DNA of 64,000 bases from Athripsodes cinereus (Eukaryota; Arthropoda; Insecta; Trichoptera; Leptoceridae), in NCBI GenBank assembly GCA_947579605.1, contig OX388311.1:24430951-24494950 (forward strand), read 5' to 3'. Position 1 is the stretch's first letter; every line of letters begins with the position of its first letter. Shown piece by piece: positions 47,392 to 59,500 of the stretch. The notes beneath the pieces are model-generated. The model was not told the DNA's origin and ran no database searches. It saw only the letters and a list, made by a program, of their open reading frames with translations. Position numbers and translations under genes: made by a program.

Positions 47392-48345
47392 AATGAAATT
47401 GAGAAAGTATCTAGAAATGACAATGGTAAACTATATTAGTTTGGATATCCAATTTACATACACAATCCAATCCAATCCAAAATGTTATGATATAGGTATA
47501 TATCATAACATTTTAATAGTTTAACTATAATAATTATAATAAAAACACAATATTTTTATAACGTAGTTAAGTATATAGATTATAAAATACTGATATGATA
47601 AGAAGTAAGTACATTTAATGCAGGGACTTGTCAATACCTGATTTTTTTTTCGCATTATGACAATAAATATTTTCCAGTGAAATTATTTTATATGTTGGAG
47701 AGAAACTACTCTGTTAAAAATGTTATAATACAAGCTGACCCGGCAACCGTTGTTTTTCAATATACTAATATCGCTATTTAAAAAGGAGTAGATGATAGAA
47801 GGGTGTAAATTTAGGTCTGTATGTATTTTTTGATGTCTCACCTGGTTATAAAAAAAATTGTCCAAAAAATAAAAATTCGGGGTGGACCACTCTTAGGGGT
47901 ATGGCTAATTCTTAGACCTACCCGATACGCACACAAAATTTCATCAAAATCGGCTCAGCCGTTTCGGAGGAGTATGATAACAAACATGGTGACACGAGAA
48001 TTGTATATATTAGATTTCAGTTTACTCGTTCAAAAATTTTCAACATGAATATGTTTACTGTCAAATTATTGTCAAAAATTGGCTAAAACTAATGTTACCT
48101 AAAATTATTAGAAATAAATTATATTGCATCAATCAATGTCGTTTTATTTCAACTTACTAGTTTTTAATTTCTACTAGCGCGCTGGCCAAAAGCTGTTATG
48201 GTTTCAGCAGAAAATGACAACGTTATATTTTTCAGATTTTCTCTTCTTCTACTAGCTGTTAAATATACCTATATGTTAATCTTCTGAATTCTATAAAACA
48301 AATCGTGAAAAAATAATTAATCAGTAACGCACCGATTACGCACTG
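47392..48345. other. 3' flank of gene E
   Basis: Contains the 47481-47512 hairpin (aatgttatgatata and its complement around ggta) and AATAAA at 47662. A repeat-like block 'tcggctcagccgtttcggag' lies near 47951. No exon was found. Confidence 0.5.
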
Positions 48346-48490
48346 GGTTAGTTGGAGGACATAGCGCCTTTGCAATAAACTCGCCCTCTGTATATTGATT
48401 GTATCTAACTTCAATGTTTACCTTTTATGTAAGTGTTTGTAATCAATGCACTAATGAATAAAATAAAGTAAATAAATAAATATAAAAAAA
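48346..48490 (+). repeat. Short retroposon copy
   Basis: Starts 'gttagttggaggaca', contains 'aataaactcgccctctg' and ends in an (AAATAAATA)n-type tail; opposite orientation to the copies at 28000, 32366 and 55381. It abuts the inverted Penelope-like copy. Confidence 0.6.
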
Positions 48491-49472
48491 CATATTTGTT
48501 ATCAATAAAACACTGTTTTACTTTTCACTATTAATTTATTATTACTCAAGCGCTTTCGTCAAGTTAGCTTGACATTTTCAAGAGAACTAATTACAAGAAA
48601 TTTTTTTCTTAAAGTCACATGCAACAACAATATTTTTTATATGTAGGTACCTAAAAACAGAAAAGAAGGGGTAAGGAAGTAGGAGTAGTTAAGACAATGG
48701 TGGATGAACAATTGGTTTCAACAATGGTGATGAATGGGGTATTTGAATATTTACTATATTTTTAATATTTCTATGTATTTCCAATGTTTCCAAAGCAATT
48801 AATTTTCTATACCGGTTTTCTGAATGTAGGACCCTTACACTATTCACATCAAAATTGTGATTATGACTAATGCAATGATCCGCCATCTCCGAACAATTAG
48901 ATAAACCCCTAAGTGCTCTGGAATGTTCTTTGATACGAGTGTCTATCGATCGACTGGTCTGTCCGACATATTTGGCATCACAATCATTGCAATCAATACA
49001 ATAGACACCGCTGCTATTAATTATATTGTTACGGTCCTTATTATTAAAAAGAAGTTTGCTTAAATTGTTGTTGGTATAAAATGCTGGATTAAAATATGGT
49101 TTTGTAATATTATTTACTTTTTCAGTCAAACTATTGACGTACAAAATCTTTCTCCAATTCTTATCACTATCTTTTACAATGGGTGCATATAAATATCTAT
49201 GAATCATTATTTTATTCTGTTTCTTTAATAACATCGTCTCAATCATTTCCACATTGTATCCGTTATTTTTGGCTATACATTTGATTATATTTAGTTCTGA
49301 AGAAAATTCATCTTGTTCTAAAGGGATATTTAAGAGTCTATGTAACATTGAGTGAAAAGCAGACATCTTATGACTAATATGGTGATTTGATGATGTATGA
49401 ATGATATTATCCGTATAAGTGGGTTTTCTATATATGCCAAACTTAAATTTATTATCACATATCATTATCTTT
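48491..49472 (-). mobile_element. Inverted partial copy of a Penelope-like element
   Basis: A near-identical inverted copy of 50940-51930. Its minus-strand ORF (48689-49465, 258 codons) contains the GIY-YIG region (GVYCIDC, then KYVGQTSRSIDTRIKEH) and differs from the plus copy at only a few residues. It runs into the assembly gap. Penelope-like elements often carry such an inverted 5' partial copy, but an assembly palindrome is also possible because the junction is unsequenced. Confidence 0.8.
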
Positions 49473-49672
49473 NNNNNNNNNNNNNNNNNNNNNNNNNNNN
49501 NNNNNNNNNNNNNNNNNNNNNNNNNNNNNNNNNNNNNNNNNNNNNNNNNNNNNNNNNNNNNNNNNNNNNNNNNNNNNNNNNNNNNNNNNNNNNNNNNNNN
49601 NNNNNNNNNNNNNNNNNNNNNNNNNNNNNNNNNNNNNNNNNNNNNNNNNNNNNNNNNNNNNNNNNNNNNNNN
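49473..49672. other. Assembly gap (200 N)
   Basis: Exactly 200 unknown bases at the centre of an inverted repeat pair, where assemblies commonly fail. Confidence 0.99.
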
Positions 49673-51930
49673 TTTTAAATAATAAAATTAATAACCTTAT
49701 ACTAAAACAGAAGCCTTCTACACTCAAATCAAATAAAAACGTTTCTAATAATGTTGTTAATGATGTTGTGTTCTACAAGAAGTTTGTCAATTTGACAAAA
49801 GTTCATTTTGATAAGCGTGAAATTGAATTGCTTGAAAAAGGACCTAAATTTAATATTTTAAAACAAAACGATAAAAAAAGTGTGGATTCTCTCAAAGCAG
49901 ATTTAGAAATCGCATTGATAGTTCTGAATGTAAAAACAATAACTATCTTCTCAAACATAAGTGTTCTAATGTGTTGAATAAGCAAATTGGAATGAGTCAT
50001 CATAAAACAAATGATTCAAAGACAGTTTCATTAATAAATAAAAAAATCAGTGACAACAATATTATTTTGACTAAGGCAGACAAAGGCGAATCATTAGTTA
50101 CTTTAAAAAAAGAAGATTATTTTGAAAAGTTAAACAATGTTATAATAAAAGATAAAACTTTGGAATTACCCAAAGATCCAACTACGAAATATCAAAAGAA
50201 GATATTGCAATACCTCAACACAAATCAATTTACAACAGGCGAAAAAAGAAGACTTACAGTTACTAATCCTGCAGCACCGAGATTGTATGGATTAATAAAA
50301 CTCCATAAGGAAGACTACCCAGCGAGACCAGTGGTCTCATACGTAAACGCACCTGCAGTTAATATAGCTAAATTTCTTAACAATGAGATTATTACATTGA
50401 CAAATTTCACTTCGAAATTCGGTATAAAGAATTCCATTGACCTAGCTAAAAAACTTACTAGTGTTGTTCCTCCAAAGAATTGTTTACTTGTTTCTTTTGA
50501 TGTTAAGAATTTGTTTACTAATGTGCCTGTGTCTGAAGTTATTGTACTGGTGAAGAATAAATTGGATGAATTGAACATTGATAATGTTAAAAAGCAACGT
50601 CTATTAAATCTTTTACAAATTTGCATGGAGCAGAATTATTTCAAGTTCAACGATAAATTTTATAAAATCTTAGATGCCTTACCAATGGGTAACCAATTGA
50701 GTCCTATCTTATCGGAGATCTATATGGATGAATTTGAAAGGATATTATTCTCGTCAAATAATTACTTGCTAAAATGTGTTTTTAATTATTTCAGATATGT
50801 GGATGATATTTTGTGTGTTTGGACAGGTACCCATAGACAGCTTGATATGTTTGTTAATTTTATGAACTCAATAAATCCTCACCTGCAATTCACTTTATAA
50901 ATTGGATCAAATAATATTCTTAATTTTTTAGACTTAAAGATAATGATATGTGATAATAAATTTAAGTTTGGCATATATAGAAAACCCACTTATACGGATA
51001 ATAATATCATTCATGCATCATCAAATCACCATATTAGTCATAAGATGTCTGCTTTTCACTCAATGTTACATAGACTCTTAAATATCCCTTTAGAACAAGA
51101 TGAATTTTCTTCAGAACTAAAAATAATCAAATGTATAGCCAAAAATAACGGATACAATGTGGAAATGATTGAGACGATGTTATTAAAGAAACAGAATAAA
51201 ATAATGATTCATAGATATTTATATGCACCCATTGTAAAAGATAGTGATAAGAATTGGAGAAAGATTTTGTACGTCAATAGTTTGACTGAAAAAGTAAATA
51301 ATATTACAAAACCATATTTTAATCCAGCATTTTATACCAACAACAATTTAAGCAAACTTCTTTTTAATAATAAGGACCGTAACAATATAATTAATAGCAG
51401 CGGTGTCTATTGTATTGATTGCAATGATTGTGATGCCAAATATGTCGGACAGACCAGTCGATCGATAGACACTCGTATCAAAGAACATTCCAGAGCACTT
51501 AGGGGTTTATCTAATTGTTCGGAGATGGCGGATCATTGCATTAGTCATAATCACAATTTTGATGTGAATAGTGTAAGGGTCCTACATTCAGAAAACCGGT
51601 ATAGAAAATTAATTGCTTTGGAAACATTGGAAATACATAGAAATATTAAAAATATAGTAAATATTCAAATACCCCATTCATCACCATTGTTGAAACCAAT
51701 TGTTCATCCACCATTGTCTTAACTACTCCTACTTCCTTACCCCTTCTTTTCTGTTTTTAGGTACCTACATATAAAAAATATTGTTGTTGCATGTGACTTT
51801 AAGAAAAAATTTTCTTGTAATTAGTTCTCTTGAAAATGTCAAGCTAACTTGACGAAAGCGCTTGAGTAATAATAAATTAATAGTGAAAAGTAAAACAGTG
51901 TTTTATTGATAACAAATATGTTTAAAATGT
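49673..51930 (+). mobile_element. Penelope-like retroelement with RT and GIY-YIG endonuclease
   Basis: Plus-strand copy. A 5' frame (to 49977) is frameshifted near 49930 relative to the main frame (from 49971). The RT shows LVSFDVKNLFTNVP, ALPMGNQLSPILSE and YFRYVDD, the Penelope-type catalytic block. A single stop at 50898-50900 splits RT from the C-terminal part (50943-51722), which carries a GIY-YIG endonuclease (GVYCIDC near 51401, YVGQTSRSIDTRIKEH). RT copies RNA at a nick made by this endonuclease. The stop and frameshift make this copy inactive. Its end (51826-51867) has a degenerate hammerhead-like cassette: perfect stem II GTCAAG/CTTGAC, GAAA, GCGC, TT. Confidence 0.93.
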
Positions 51931-52799
51931 CTTTTCACAATGTGAACACACAAACTCTAGATCATTTAAATAAATATAATTTCAAATTTATCTGAAATGC
52001 AACTCTACAATCTTCCAATTTTCAACAAAATATTCGGAATGTCGTAGAATGAGATGGCTCGATTGGCGCAGGACCCCTCAGTATGGAAAAAATTGTTTTC
52101 CACTGCAAGGAATGAAAAAGAAAAAAAAATATGTATAAAAGAAATAAGCCCTCTTAATCGTTCTTAGTTTTCATAATGCAAATTATTTTCGAATATTTAA
52201 AACGTGCTAAGTATTATGATGCATTTTCATATAATAATCACGTTTGTAATAAATAATACATAAGTAATAACGATCGATTAGGTACGGTAAATAATTCCAT
52301 TCGTGTTTAATTTTTCAATCAAAACAAAATTATCAATTAATACTACCTGTGTTTTATTTTTATATTTGTAGTATGTACCTAGTAAGTGTTTAATAAAAAA
52401 TACGTTTTCCACACGATCCCAAAATTCTTAACTAAATTGACAATTAATATGGTACTAAACCATCATACAGGGACGATTAATGCAAATATTGACATAAAAG
52501 GACGATAAATGCAGATATTGACATACAAGGACGATTAATGCAGATATTGACATGTTACATGTGTATCAATACATCTGTTGCGGATTGAGTCCCACTTTTT
52601 TTTTAGTTGTGGTTCTTTTTTAAAACGTCAAATAACACAAGTGTTATTTTTTTGTACAATGTTTGAGAAACAAATCATAGCAATTTTACAATTTTGACTA
52701 TTTTTATTTCATTACTTTGAGTGGTGGAAAAGCTATGGTTTCATTAAGTATTTAATTATATTATTATTATCTATGTCTTCAAGTAAAACTCGCATAATA
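51931..52799. other. Resumed 3' flank of gene E and 5' flank of gene F
   Basis: 52150-52380 matches the 3' flank of gene D (32880-33060; for example 'cattcgtgttta' and 'cctgtgttttatttttata'), so the Penelope-like pair inserted into the E 3' flank. A 29-bp unit is repeated three times at 52471-52557 (ggacgattaatgcagatatt). No exon was found. Confidence 0.6.
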
Positions 52800-52980
52800 T
52801 TTTTTTTTAAAAAAAAAGATATATCTGGGTTTGTTATAAACCCAAATACAACCTTATACACCTTTCACACTAAGCTAAAAGCTTGTGCCGTGAAAGGGGA
52901 TTTTCCCGGCACCTGGGATCGAACCACGGATCCCTTGTTCTGAAGGCCGAGACTCTACCTCCAGGCTACCGACGAACTCG
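52800..52980 (-). repeat. tRNA-derived SINE (family 1)
   Basis: Reverse copy with T/A-rich tail, 'gatatatctgggtttg', 'gggatcgaaccacgg' (B-box complement) and 'ctctacctccaggctaccg'. It lies 200 bp upstream of gene F. Confidence 0.82.
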
Positions 52981-53179
52981 TCATATTAAATATTAAACGT
53001 ATGCCTAAGCCTGAAGAAAATTTTTACTACTACTTATTTTGTAAAAAAAATAACAATTTTAATGATATAAAAATATAGGTACATATCATACTTTTCAATC
53101 ACAAATATGTATGTTAAATTGTTTATTTCCAGTGTGTTTAATAGAGTTATATGTCACAGTTATGCAATTGAACAAGAAA

Positions 53180-56100
53180 ATGCACTTCAGTTTTATTACG
53201 TCGGTATTTTTGGTTATCAACGATGTTTTATGTGTAAAAGGTAAGGGCATATTTTTAATATATTATCATAGTTTTATTGTTACATTAAATTTCATATTGC
53301 TTTCAGTGAATTCAGTAAATTCATTTAATAAATACATTTTGAAAACATCCTTACTTATCTACTTTCTTTCTGAAAAGTTATTTCTTTCTGGCGGTAAACT
53401 TATTGATATGCATTGATATGATATGATATGATATGATATGATACGATATGCATCTATCAGCATTGATTAGGTTTATGAAATTTGTAATATGTTTTAAAAA
53501 AATAAAAGATCCCTAGTTAATCAAGTATTTGTCAATATTTGGTCAAAAACTATGAAGTTTTCTATTTCAGTCCAAGATTCAAATTACAGTATTCAAATTC
53601 ATGTAAACGAATATAACAAAAAATAAATTTGTCTTATTTTTGTTTTGTTTTAGTTTTGTTCTTTTTATTGATTAAATTATGAAGTTTTCTTTTTGACTCT
53701 CTTTCGATTTCCTATTTATATCCTTTATACTAATTAAATATTTTACATTTAATCTTAAATTATTTAACTTTATATTTCTATGCTATGTTTTCAAGATCTT
53801 ATAATTTTTATATCTTTGTTAATTCATCTATATGGCTGTCAAATTATAGTTTTAAGGCCTTTATCTTTGTATTTTGATTTTACCTGTATTTATATTTTAT
53901 TATTTTTTATTTTATATTTTCATCTTTGTATTACGTATTGCTTTTATTTATATTTATTAGGTTTCTTTTGCTGCACTTTTATATACTTCTTTCTTGCTTT
54001 AAGGCAAAGCACCCGACTTCGAGTGATTTTATATACTTATTAGCGATAGAATATTGATTATTAAGATTATTGAGCGATATAATAAACGAGTCATTCATTC
54101 ACATAATATTTTAAATGTATTATTTTCAGCTACTTCTAATAAAACGCAAGTATTTTCTGTAGCCAAAAGAAGTAATATAGTGGAAGATAATACATTTATA
54201 GCTGAAAATGATGTGTATTTTAAACTTTACACAAGGTATGCATTATTAATATGTGCATTTTTAGACAAATCTGGGCATTGATAATTCCAAAATATGCACC
54301 TTTAACACCGTGAAAGTTGAATAGCTTAACAGCAGGATTTTGGTAATTAATATCAACGGTTCAGCATTTATTTTGATGATTCGACCCTCGACCCTCTGGG
54401 TTGAAGATTGAATCTCTTAAAAACTGTTTATTAAGGGTTTGAAATTATTGTTTCTATTTATTTATTTATCACAAACATACGCCAATAGGCCCTACATATA
54501 CAACTAAAAAATAAACACAATAACAAAGGAGATGAGCAATGCTGTGGCCCTTTACAGGTATTAATGTGTTATTTCCTGAGCAGCACCTCCCAAACCCCCC
54601 CTCCCCCACGCAGGAATCCCCCCAAGAATCCACCGAGACCCAGACCCAAAGTTGTCAACCAGTCCCCACAGACACCAAGAGGGAAGCCAACAGACTACAG
54701 GGGTCAGAGAGTAGTAACCCAGTCATTCAAATAAAGTTACAACAAACATGTTTACATTAAAAATGTGATTGTATTTATGTTTTTTTTTTTATTATTTAAC
54801 AAACATTAAAAATGTACCATTAAAAAAGGTACACTAAAAATCAAGTAATATTTATGAGTCAATGAAAATAAAAACAAAAATTCAAAAATATAAACAAGAA
54901 AGAATAAAATACACAAAGACAACACTGCCAATCACACTTAAATTTATTTCTGGGTGAGTCAGGAATGGGGCTGTGTGATTAATATCTTAAAATATTAAAT
55001 TTGATACTAAGAATTACTTTAAAAAATGGTTTATATGTCATAATAATCAGTTGATTCAAGAAATGTCAAAATATATCTGTACGTGCGTTATTTTGAAAAT
55101 GCAACGTCCTTTATTTTCAAAGACAAAATTCTGTTGACGAATACTTGTATAGGTGAAAAAATAATGGTCAAGGATTTTTTGCAAAAACCAAATACTTACT
55201 ACCGAATTTCATTTTGATAATATCATTTTTATTGACTAATATTTGCAGCAAAAAGGTATGTCAATTGATAAAATTGTATTTAATGTTTCAGTGTTGAAAT
55301 TGTGAAACAACATTTTAATAATATAAAATATAAAAAAACACTGTTTTATGTTTCACATTAATGTATACCAAAGTATACTAATAATAATAATAATAATAAA
55401 CTTTATTGTGCCTTAAAAACTTACATATAAATAGATTATAAATACAAATAATCATCATGCACAATGGGCGAGTTTATCGCGTGCAAGCGATATCTTCCAA
55501 CTAACCCAATATACTACAATTACGCCTAGCGCTTTCACCAATATATTGGCATCATCAGGGCGGAGTATAAACAAAATTTACAAGAGAAAACAACGTCTAT
55601 ATATACATAAGATATTAAGGGATGTTAGGTGGGGGTGTTTTTGAACAAAGCAATGGCGAAGTCAAAGGAGTTTGGACATTAACGACTGAACGCTCTATGA
55701 TGTTCCTTTAACCTCGCATTGATTGCTCTTCCCGTTTGTCCTATATATCTGGCTTTACAGTCATTACACCAGATGCAATATATTCCACTCTCATCCAACT
55801 TATTCCTCTTATCTTTATTGTTAAAAATTAATTTATTAATATTGTTGGTAGTGTAAAAAGCACAACGATAATCACGTTTTAAGACATTTGCAATACTTGT
55901 AGAAATACTACCGATATACACTAATTTTCTCCACGGTTTATCGCATGTGTTAGTGGAAATTGGATATATTATATATTTATTGAACATTAATCTCTTTTTT
56001 TTTCTTATTTAAAATATTCATAACTACTTTTTCATCATAACCGTTAACTATAGCAAGCTGTTTGATAATATTTAATTCTTTAATGAATTCATCCTTATCT

Positions 56101-59100
56101 AAGGGTATATTCAATAACCTAGGAACCATTGAATGGAAAGCAGCCATTTTTTGTGATATTGGGTGACAAGAAGAGGCATGGATGAGCGTGTCTGTATATG
56201 AAGGTTTTCTATAAATGCTAAACTTAAATCTAGAATTTACAATGGATAAACTTAAGTCTAAGAAATTTAATGTGTTATTTTTTTCCAATTCTATTGTAAA
56301 CTGAATGTTGTCATCAAAACTATTTAGCAAATTTAAAAACATATCTAATTGTCTTTTACTACCAGTCCACACACATAGAATATCATCAACATATTATCTC
56401 ACATATTTAAAAACATAATTTAGTAAATGGTTATTAGAATTAAAAAGATTATTTTCAAACTCATCCATATATAATTCACTCAAAAGTGGAGATAGCTGAT
56501 TGCCCATGGGCAAAGAATTATTAATTTTATAAAATTCATTATTAACCTGGAAATAATTTTGGTTCATACAAATTTGTGTCAAATCAACAGTTTTTTTAAT
56601 GATATCATGTGGTAGGTTAGATAGAGTTAATTTATTTTTGAGTATATTAATAACACCATTTACTGGTATGTTGGTAAACAAATTTTTTACATCAAAGGAA
56701 ACTAGAATGGAATTAGGTGGTAATGTCATGTCAGGAGATTAATGTCTAATGTCTATCTAACAAAGTGGACATTATTAATGTCCAAACTCCTTTGACTTCG
56801 CCATTGCTTTGTTCAAAAACACCCCCACCTAACATCCCTTAATATCTTATGTATATATAGACGTTGTTTTCTCTTGTAAATTTAGTTTATACTCCGCCCT
56901 GATGATGCCAATATACGCTAGGCGTAATTGTAGTATACTTTGGTATACATTAATGTGAAACATAAAACAGTGTTTTTTTTATATTTTATATTATTAGGTA
57001 TATGATAAAATTGTACCTTTTTTACGTGATTTAATTCAAAATACCATTTTTTACAGAAAGAATTCACTTATACCACACTTTGTTGAATTGGGAAATACAA
57101 CAACCTTAGCAGATTCATACTTCGACAAATCTTTACCTGTTAAGGTCATCATACATGGATGGCATTCAGATTGCTATAGTCAACTCAATATAGAAAACAG
57201 AGATGGTTCGTATACTGAATTGAATTGCGATTAAAACTATTGTAAAATACGAGTATATCAGTGTTTTAAAAATATTATCAAACCTAATTTGTCACAACAT
57301 CAGTCTGTACATTTTCATCGATGAGGGAATGACTAGTAGCCGAAATTGCAGTGGATGACCAAGATATTACTAGGTGGAATCAAGTGGTGGAGAACATTTA
57401 CTGGAGCATGGACGTACAACTAAAAGAAACGACAATGGACAAGAAAAAGTATAAATAAAAATACAAATCTACGTGAGTGAAGATATCAACAGACGACTCA
57501 TCTGTACAACTAACAGATTGTGCAATTACCTGTTTTTTTACTAAAAATAGAGTTGGCACAATATGTTGGTTTTGCAGATGAGATGTCAGTAAAGTAATAT
57601 TATTAGCAGAAACCAGACTCGTAGCTGACTAATCCAGCAGGTTGCTACTGAAAAAAAAACATTATATTAGACGCTTAAACATAAGGCACCTAGACCCATA
57701 AGCCTTTAACTCTACAAGCCTAGAGGGGGCAAAGTGTGTATTTTGTTTTTATTTTCAAATTTTCAGCTTTTCTCAAGATGGTGGATGTTAATGTTATTTG
57801 TGTAGATTGGGCTAAAGGTGCAAACACATTTTACTCAATTGCTATAATCAATGTTCCTATTGTTGGAAAACGTGTTGCACAGTTTGTAGATTGGATCGTG
57901 GAACAAGGATCAAACATAAATAAATTCCATTTCTTGGGACACAGTTTGGGTGCTCATATCTCTGGAATTGCAGCAAGAAATTTAAAAAGTGGAAAACTTC
58001 CCATAATCACAGGTATGCTTAATAAAAAAAATGTTTCCATGTTTTCCTCCCAAAATTCTTTTGTAATTTGCCTTGACTCAACGCAAAATATCTAATTCTC
58101 TCAATATTCTTTTATATTTTAGGTTTTTTCCATATTCATAGATTTTCGAAATTTATATTTCATTGCACTGATCATTTCAGACACATTTATGACTTGCATT
58201 TTTACTATTAGTTTTTTTAGGTTTCGACCCAGCTGGTCCACTTTGGGGCCCTACCACTGCGAGAATTCAAAATACAGATGCTGATTACGTTGAAATAATT
58301 CACAGTAACGCTGGAATGACGGGTTTGAGAGACCCTGTTGGGCACAATGATTTCTATCCTAATGGCGGAACTATCCAACCTGGTTGCGGCTTTGACTTAC
58401 TTTGTCCTCATCACAGATCTTACTTCTATTATGCAAGTTCTATAGTCAATGACAAGTTCACAGCTGTTCATTGTAATAATGTTTTTGAAGCAGAATTAGG
58501 TCGATGTTTTAGTGCTACTAGACTCAACATGGGAGGATTACAAACATCAAAAATTAAGTAAATCAAATTGTTTCTTCGCATTTTAAAAAAGCTTTGCTTT
58601 ACTTCCAATTTAGATGACTTACATGAAATTGAAATGTTATTCTGCATTTTTTTAAATAATTATAGAAATAATTTTGAAGAATTAAAAACAAAAAAAAATA
58701 AAAACTAAAGAGAAGAAGTGTCTTCTCTTCTCACATCTATTCCCATAGTATTTACATTTTCTAACAGCTTCTCATGATGAGATAGAAGTAAGTTATTAAA
58801 AAAAATAATGGAAGAAGTAAGTTATTAAAAATATAACACTTGTTTATTACGATCACAATGATAGCGAACACACCCACGAATATTGATAGCGAACTATTTT
58901 TCAAGAACTTTCGCTCCCATCATCAGATTAATGTAAAGATTTACCTATGTATGATGAGAGCGGAAGGCTCTTGAAAGCCTGATCACAATTGATAAAGTCA
59001 CTGTGGAAGCACTAAAAATAAGTTTTTTTAATAGTTTAACATGAATTACCCTCAAGTACTGTTGATTGACAACATTGATTAAAATTAAATATTTTTAATG

Positions 59101-59500
59101 ATTTATGTTTTTTTGAGTTTGGTAAATGAATATTTTTGTTGTTTATTTGACAATTAAGCTTTTTTGATTTGACCGAAAATTACATAAGAAATTAGGAAAA
59201 TATGAATTTTGCATCATGTAGGTACGTTAATTAAATTGAATTATTATATTTATTTTTTAAATAAAATTATTTTTTTACATATACGGCACAAGGCCATTAA
59301 ACATATACAAAAAATCACAAATAGTTCAATGTAATACAACAATCCCTTCAAACGCAATCACATTTACTTATCACACGCAACTATACAATGCAGTAATATT
59401 AAGAAAATTTACTTGTCCGATACAATTTTTTTTTTATATTTTCAGACTCGGTGTTTTATTCCTGAAGACCAGTGATTCACCGCCGTTTTATTTGTCTTAA
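53180..59500 (+). CDS. Secreted pancreatic-type neutral lipase F
   Basis: Complete six-exon gene, 317 aa, the most divergent copy. Exons: 53180-53240, 54130-54235, 57057-57205, 57767-58012, 58221-58557, 59446-59500. The start was chosen because MHFSFITSVFLVINDVLC gives a signal peptide ending in phase 1 like the other genes. Exon 2 is 106 nt, 51 nt (17 codons) shorter than the usual 157, but keeps phase. Core motifs: VIIHGW, VICVDW, GHSLGAH with Ser165, Asp190 in GFDPAGP and His251 in CPHHRSYFYY; the lid is five residues between cysteines. Exon 3 uses a weak donor (GTTCGT). Intron 2 contains a Penelope-like element. AATAAA at 59665. Confidence 0.9.
53405..53452. repeat. (ATGAT)n microsatellite
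   Basis: Pentanucleotide run with one interruption, in intron 1 of gene F. Confidence 0.9.
54540..54735. other. GC-rich block in intron 2 of gene F
   Basis: A C-rich stretch ('caaaccccccctcccccacg', then 'caccgagacccagaccca') stands out against about 30% GC surroundings. It follows 'tttatttatttatcacaaac', a typical retroposon boundary. It is probably transposon UTR; no coding match was found. Confidence 0.4.
55381..55509 (-). repeat. Short retroposon nested in the Penelope-like terminus
   Basis: 129-bp insert with (AAT)n tail, 'ctttattgtgcc' and 'gggcgagtttatcgc', flanked by a 7-bp duplication TATACTA (55374-55380 and 55510-55516). The inverted partner terminus near 56930 lacks it, giving the empty-site sequence. 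Confidence 0.85.
55523..55562 (-). ncRNA. Hammerhead ribozyme-like motif of a Penelope-like element
   Basis: On the minus strand: stem I CGCC, core CTGATGA, TG, stem II CCAA/TTGG with TATA loop, T, GAAA, palindromic GCGC as minimal stem III, TA as the cleavage dinucleotide, and GGCG completing stem I. Core order and pairings match a type I hammerhead with very short stem III, as reported for Penelope-like elements, where two units may act as a dimer. The extra T after CTGATGA makes catalysis uncertain. It lies downstream of the element's endonuclease frame. Confidence 0.7.
58895..58990. repeat. Inverted pair of degenerate hammerhead-like motifs
   Basis: Minus-strand copy: CTGATGA (58920-58926), stem II GGGAGC/GTTCTT with GAAA loop, then GAAA. 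Plus-strand copy near 58949-58978: ATGATGA, GAGAGC..., then 'ttgaaagcctgatc'. Same organisation as 22478-22567, in intron 5 of gene F. Confidence 0.45.

Larger units (their letters stand above)
55317..56995 (-). mobile_element. Penelope-like element with inverted termini, in intron 2 of gene F
   Basis: Minus-strand, 5'-truncated copy. Pieces: 56394-56729 (SILVSFDVKNLFTNIP, LPMGNQLSPLLSE, up to KYVR), an in-frame stop right before YVDD, 55977-56372, and 55679-55987 (GIY-YIG: GIYCIWC, RYIGQTGRAINARLKEH). Left terminus 55317-55681 and right terminus 56776-56995 are inverted copies of each other. The left one carries a hammerhead-like motif (55523-55562) and a younger retroposon; the right lacks about 12 nt of the hammerhead. 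It belongs to a different subfamily from the 49673 copy. Confidence 0.9.
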
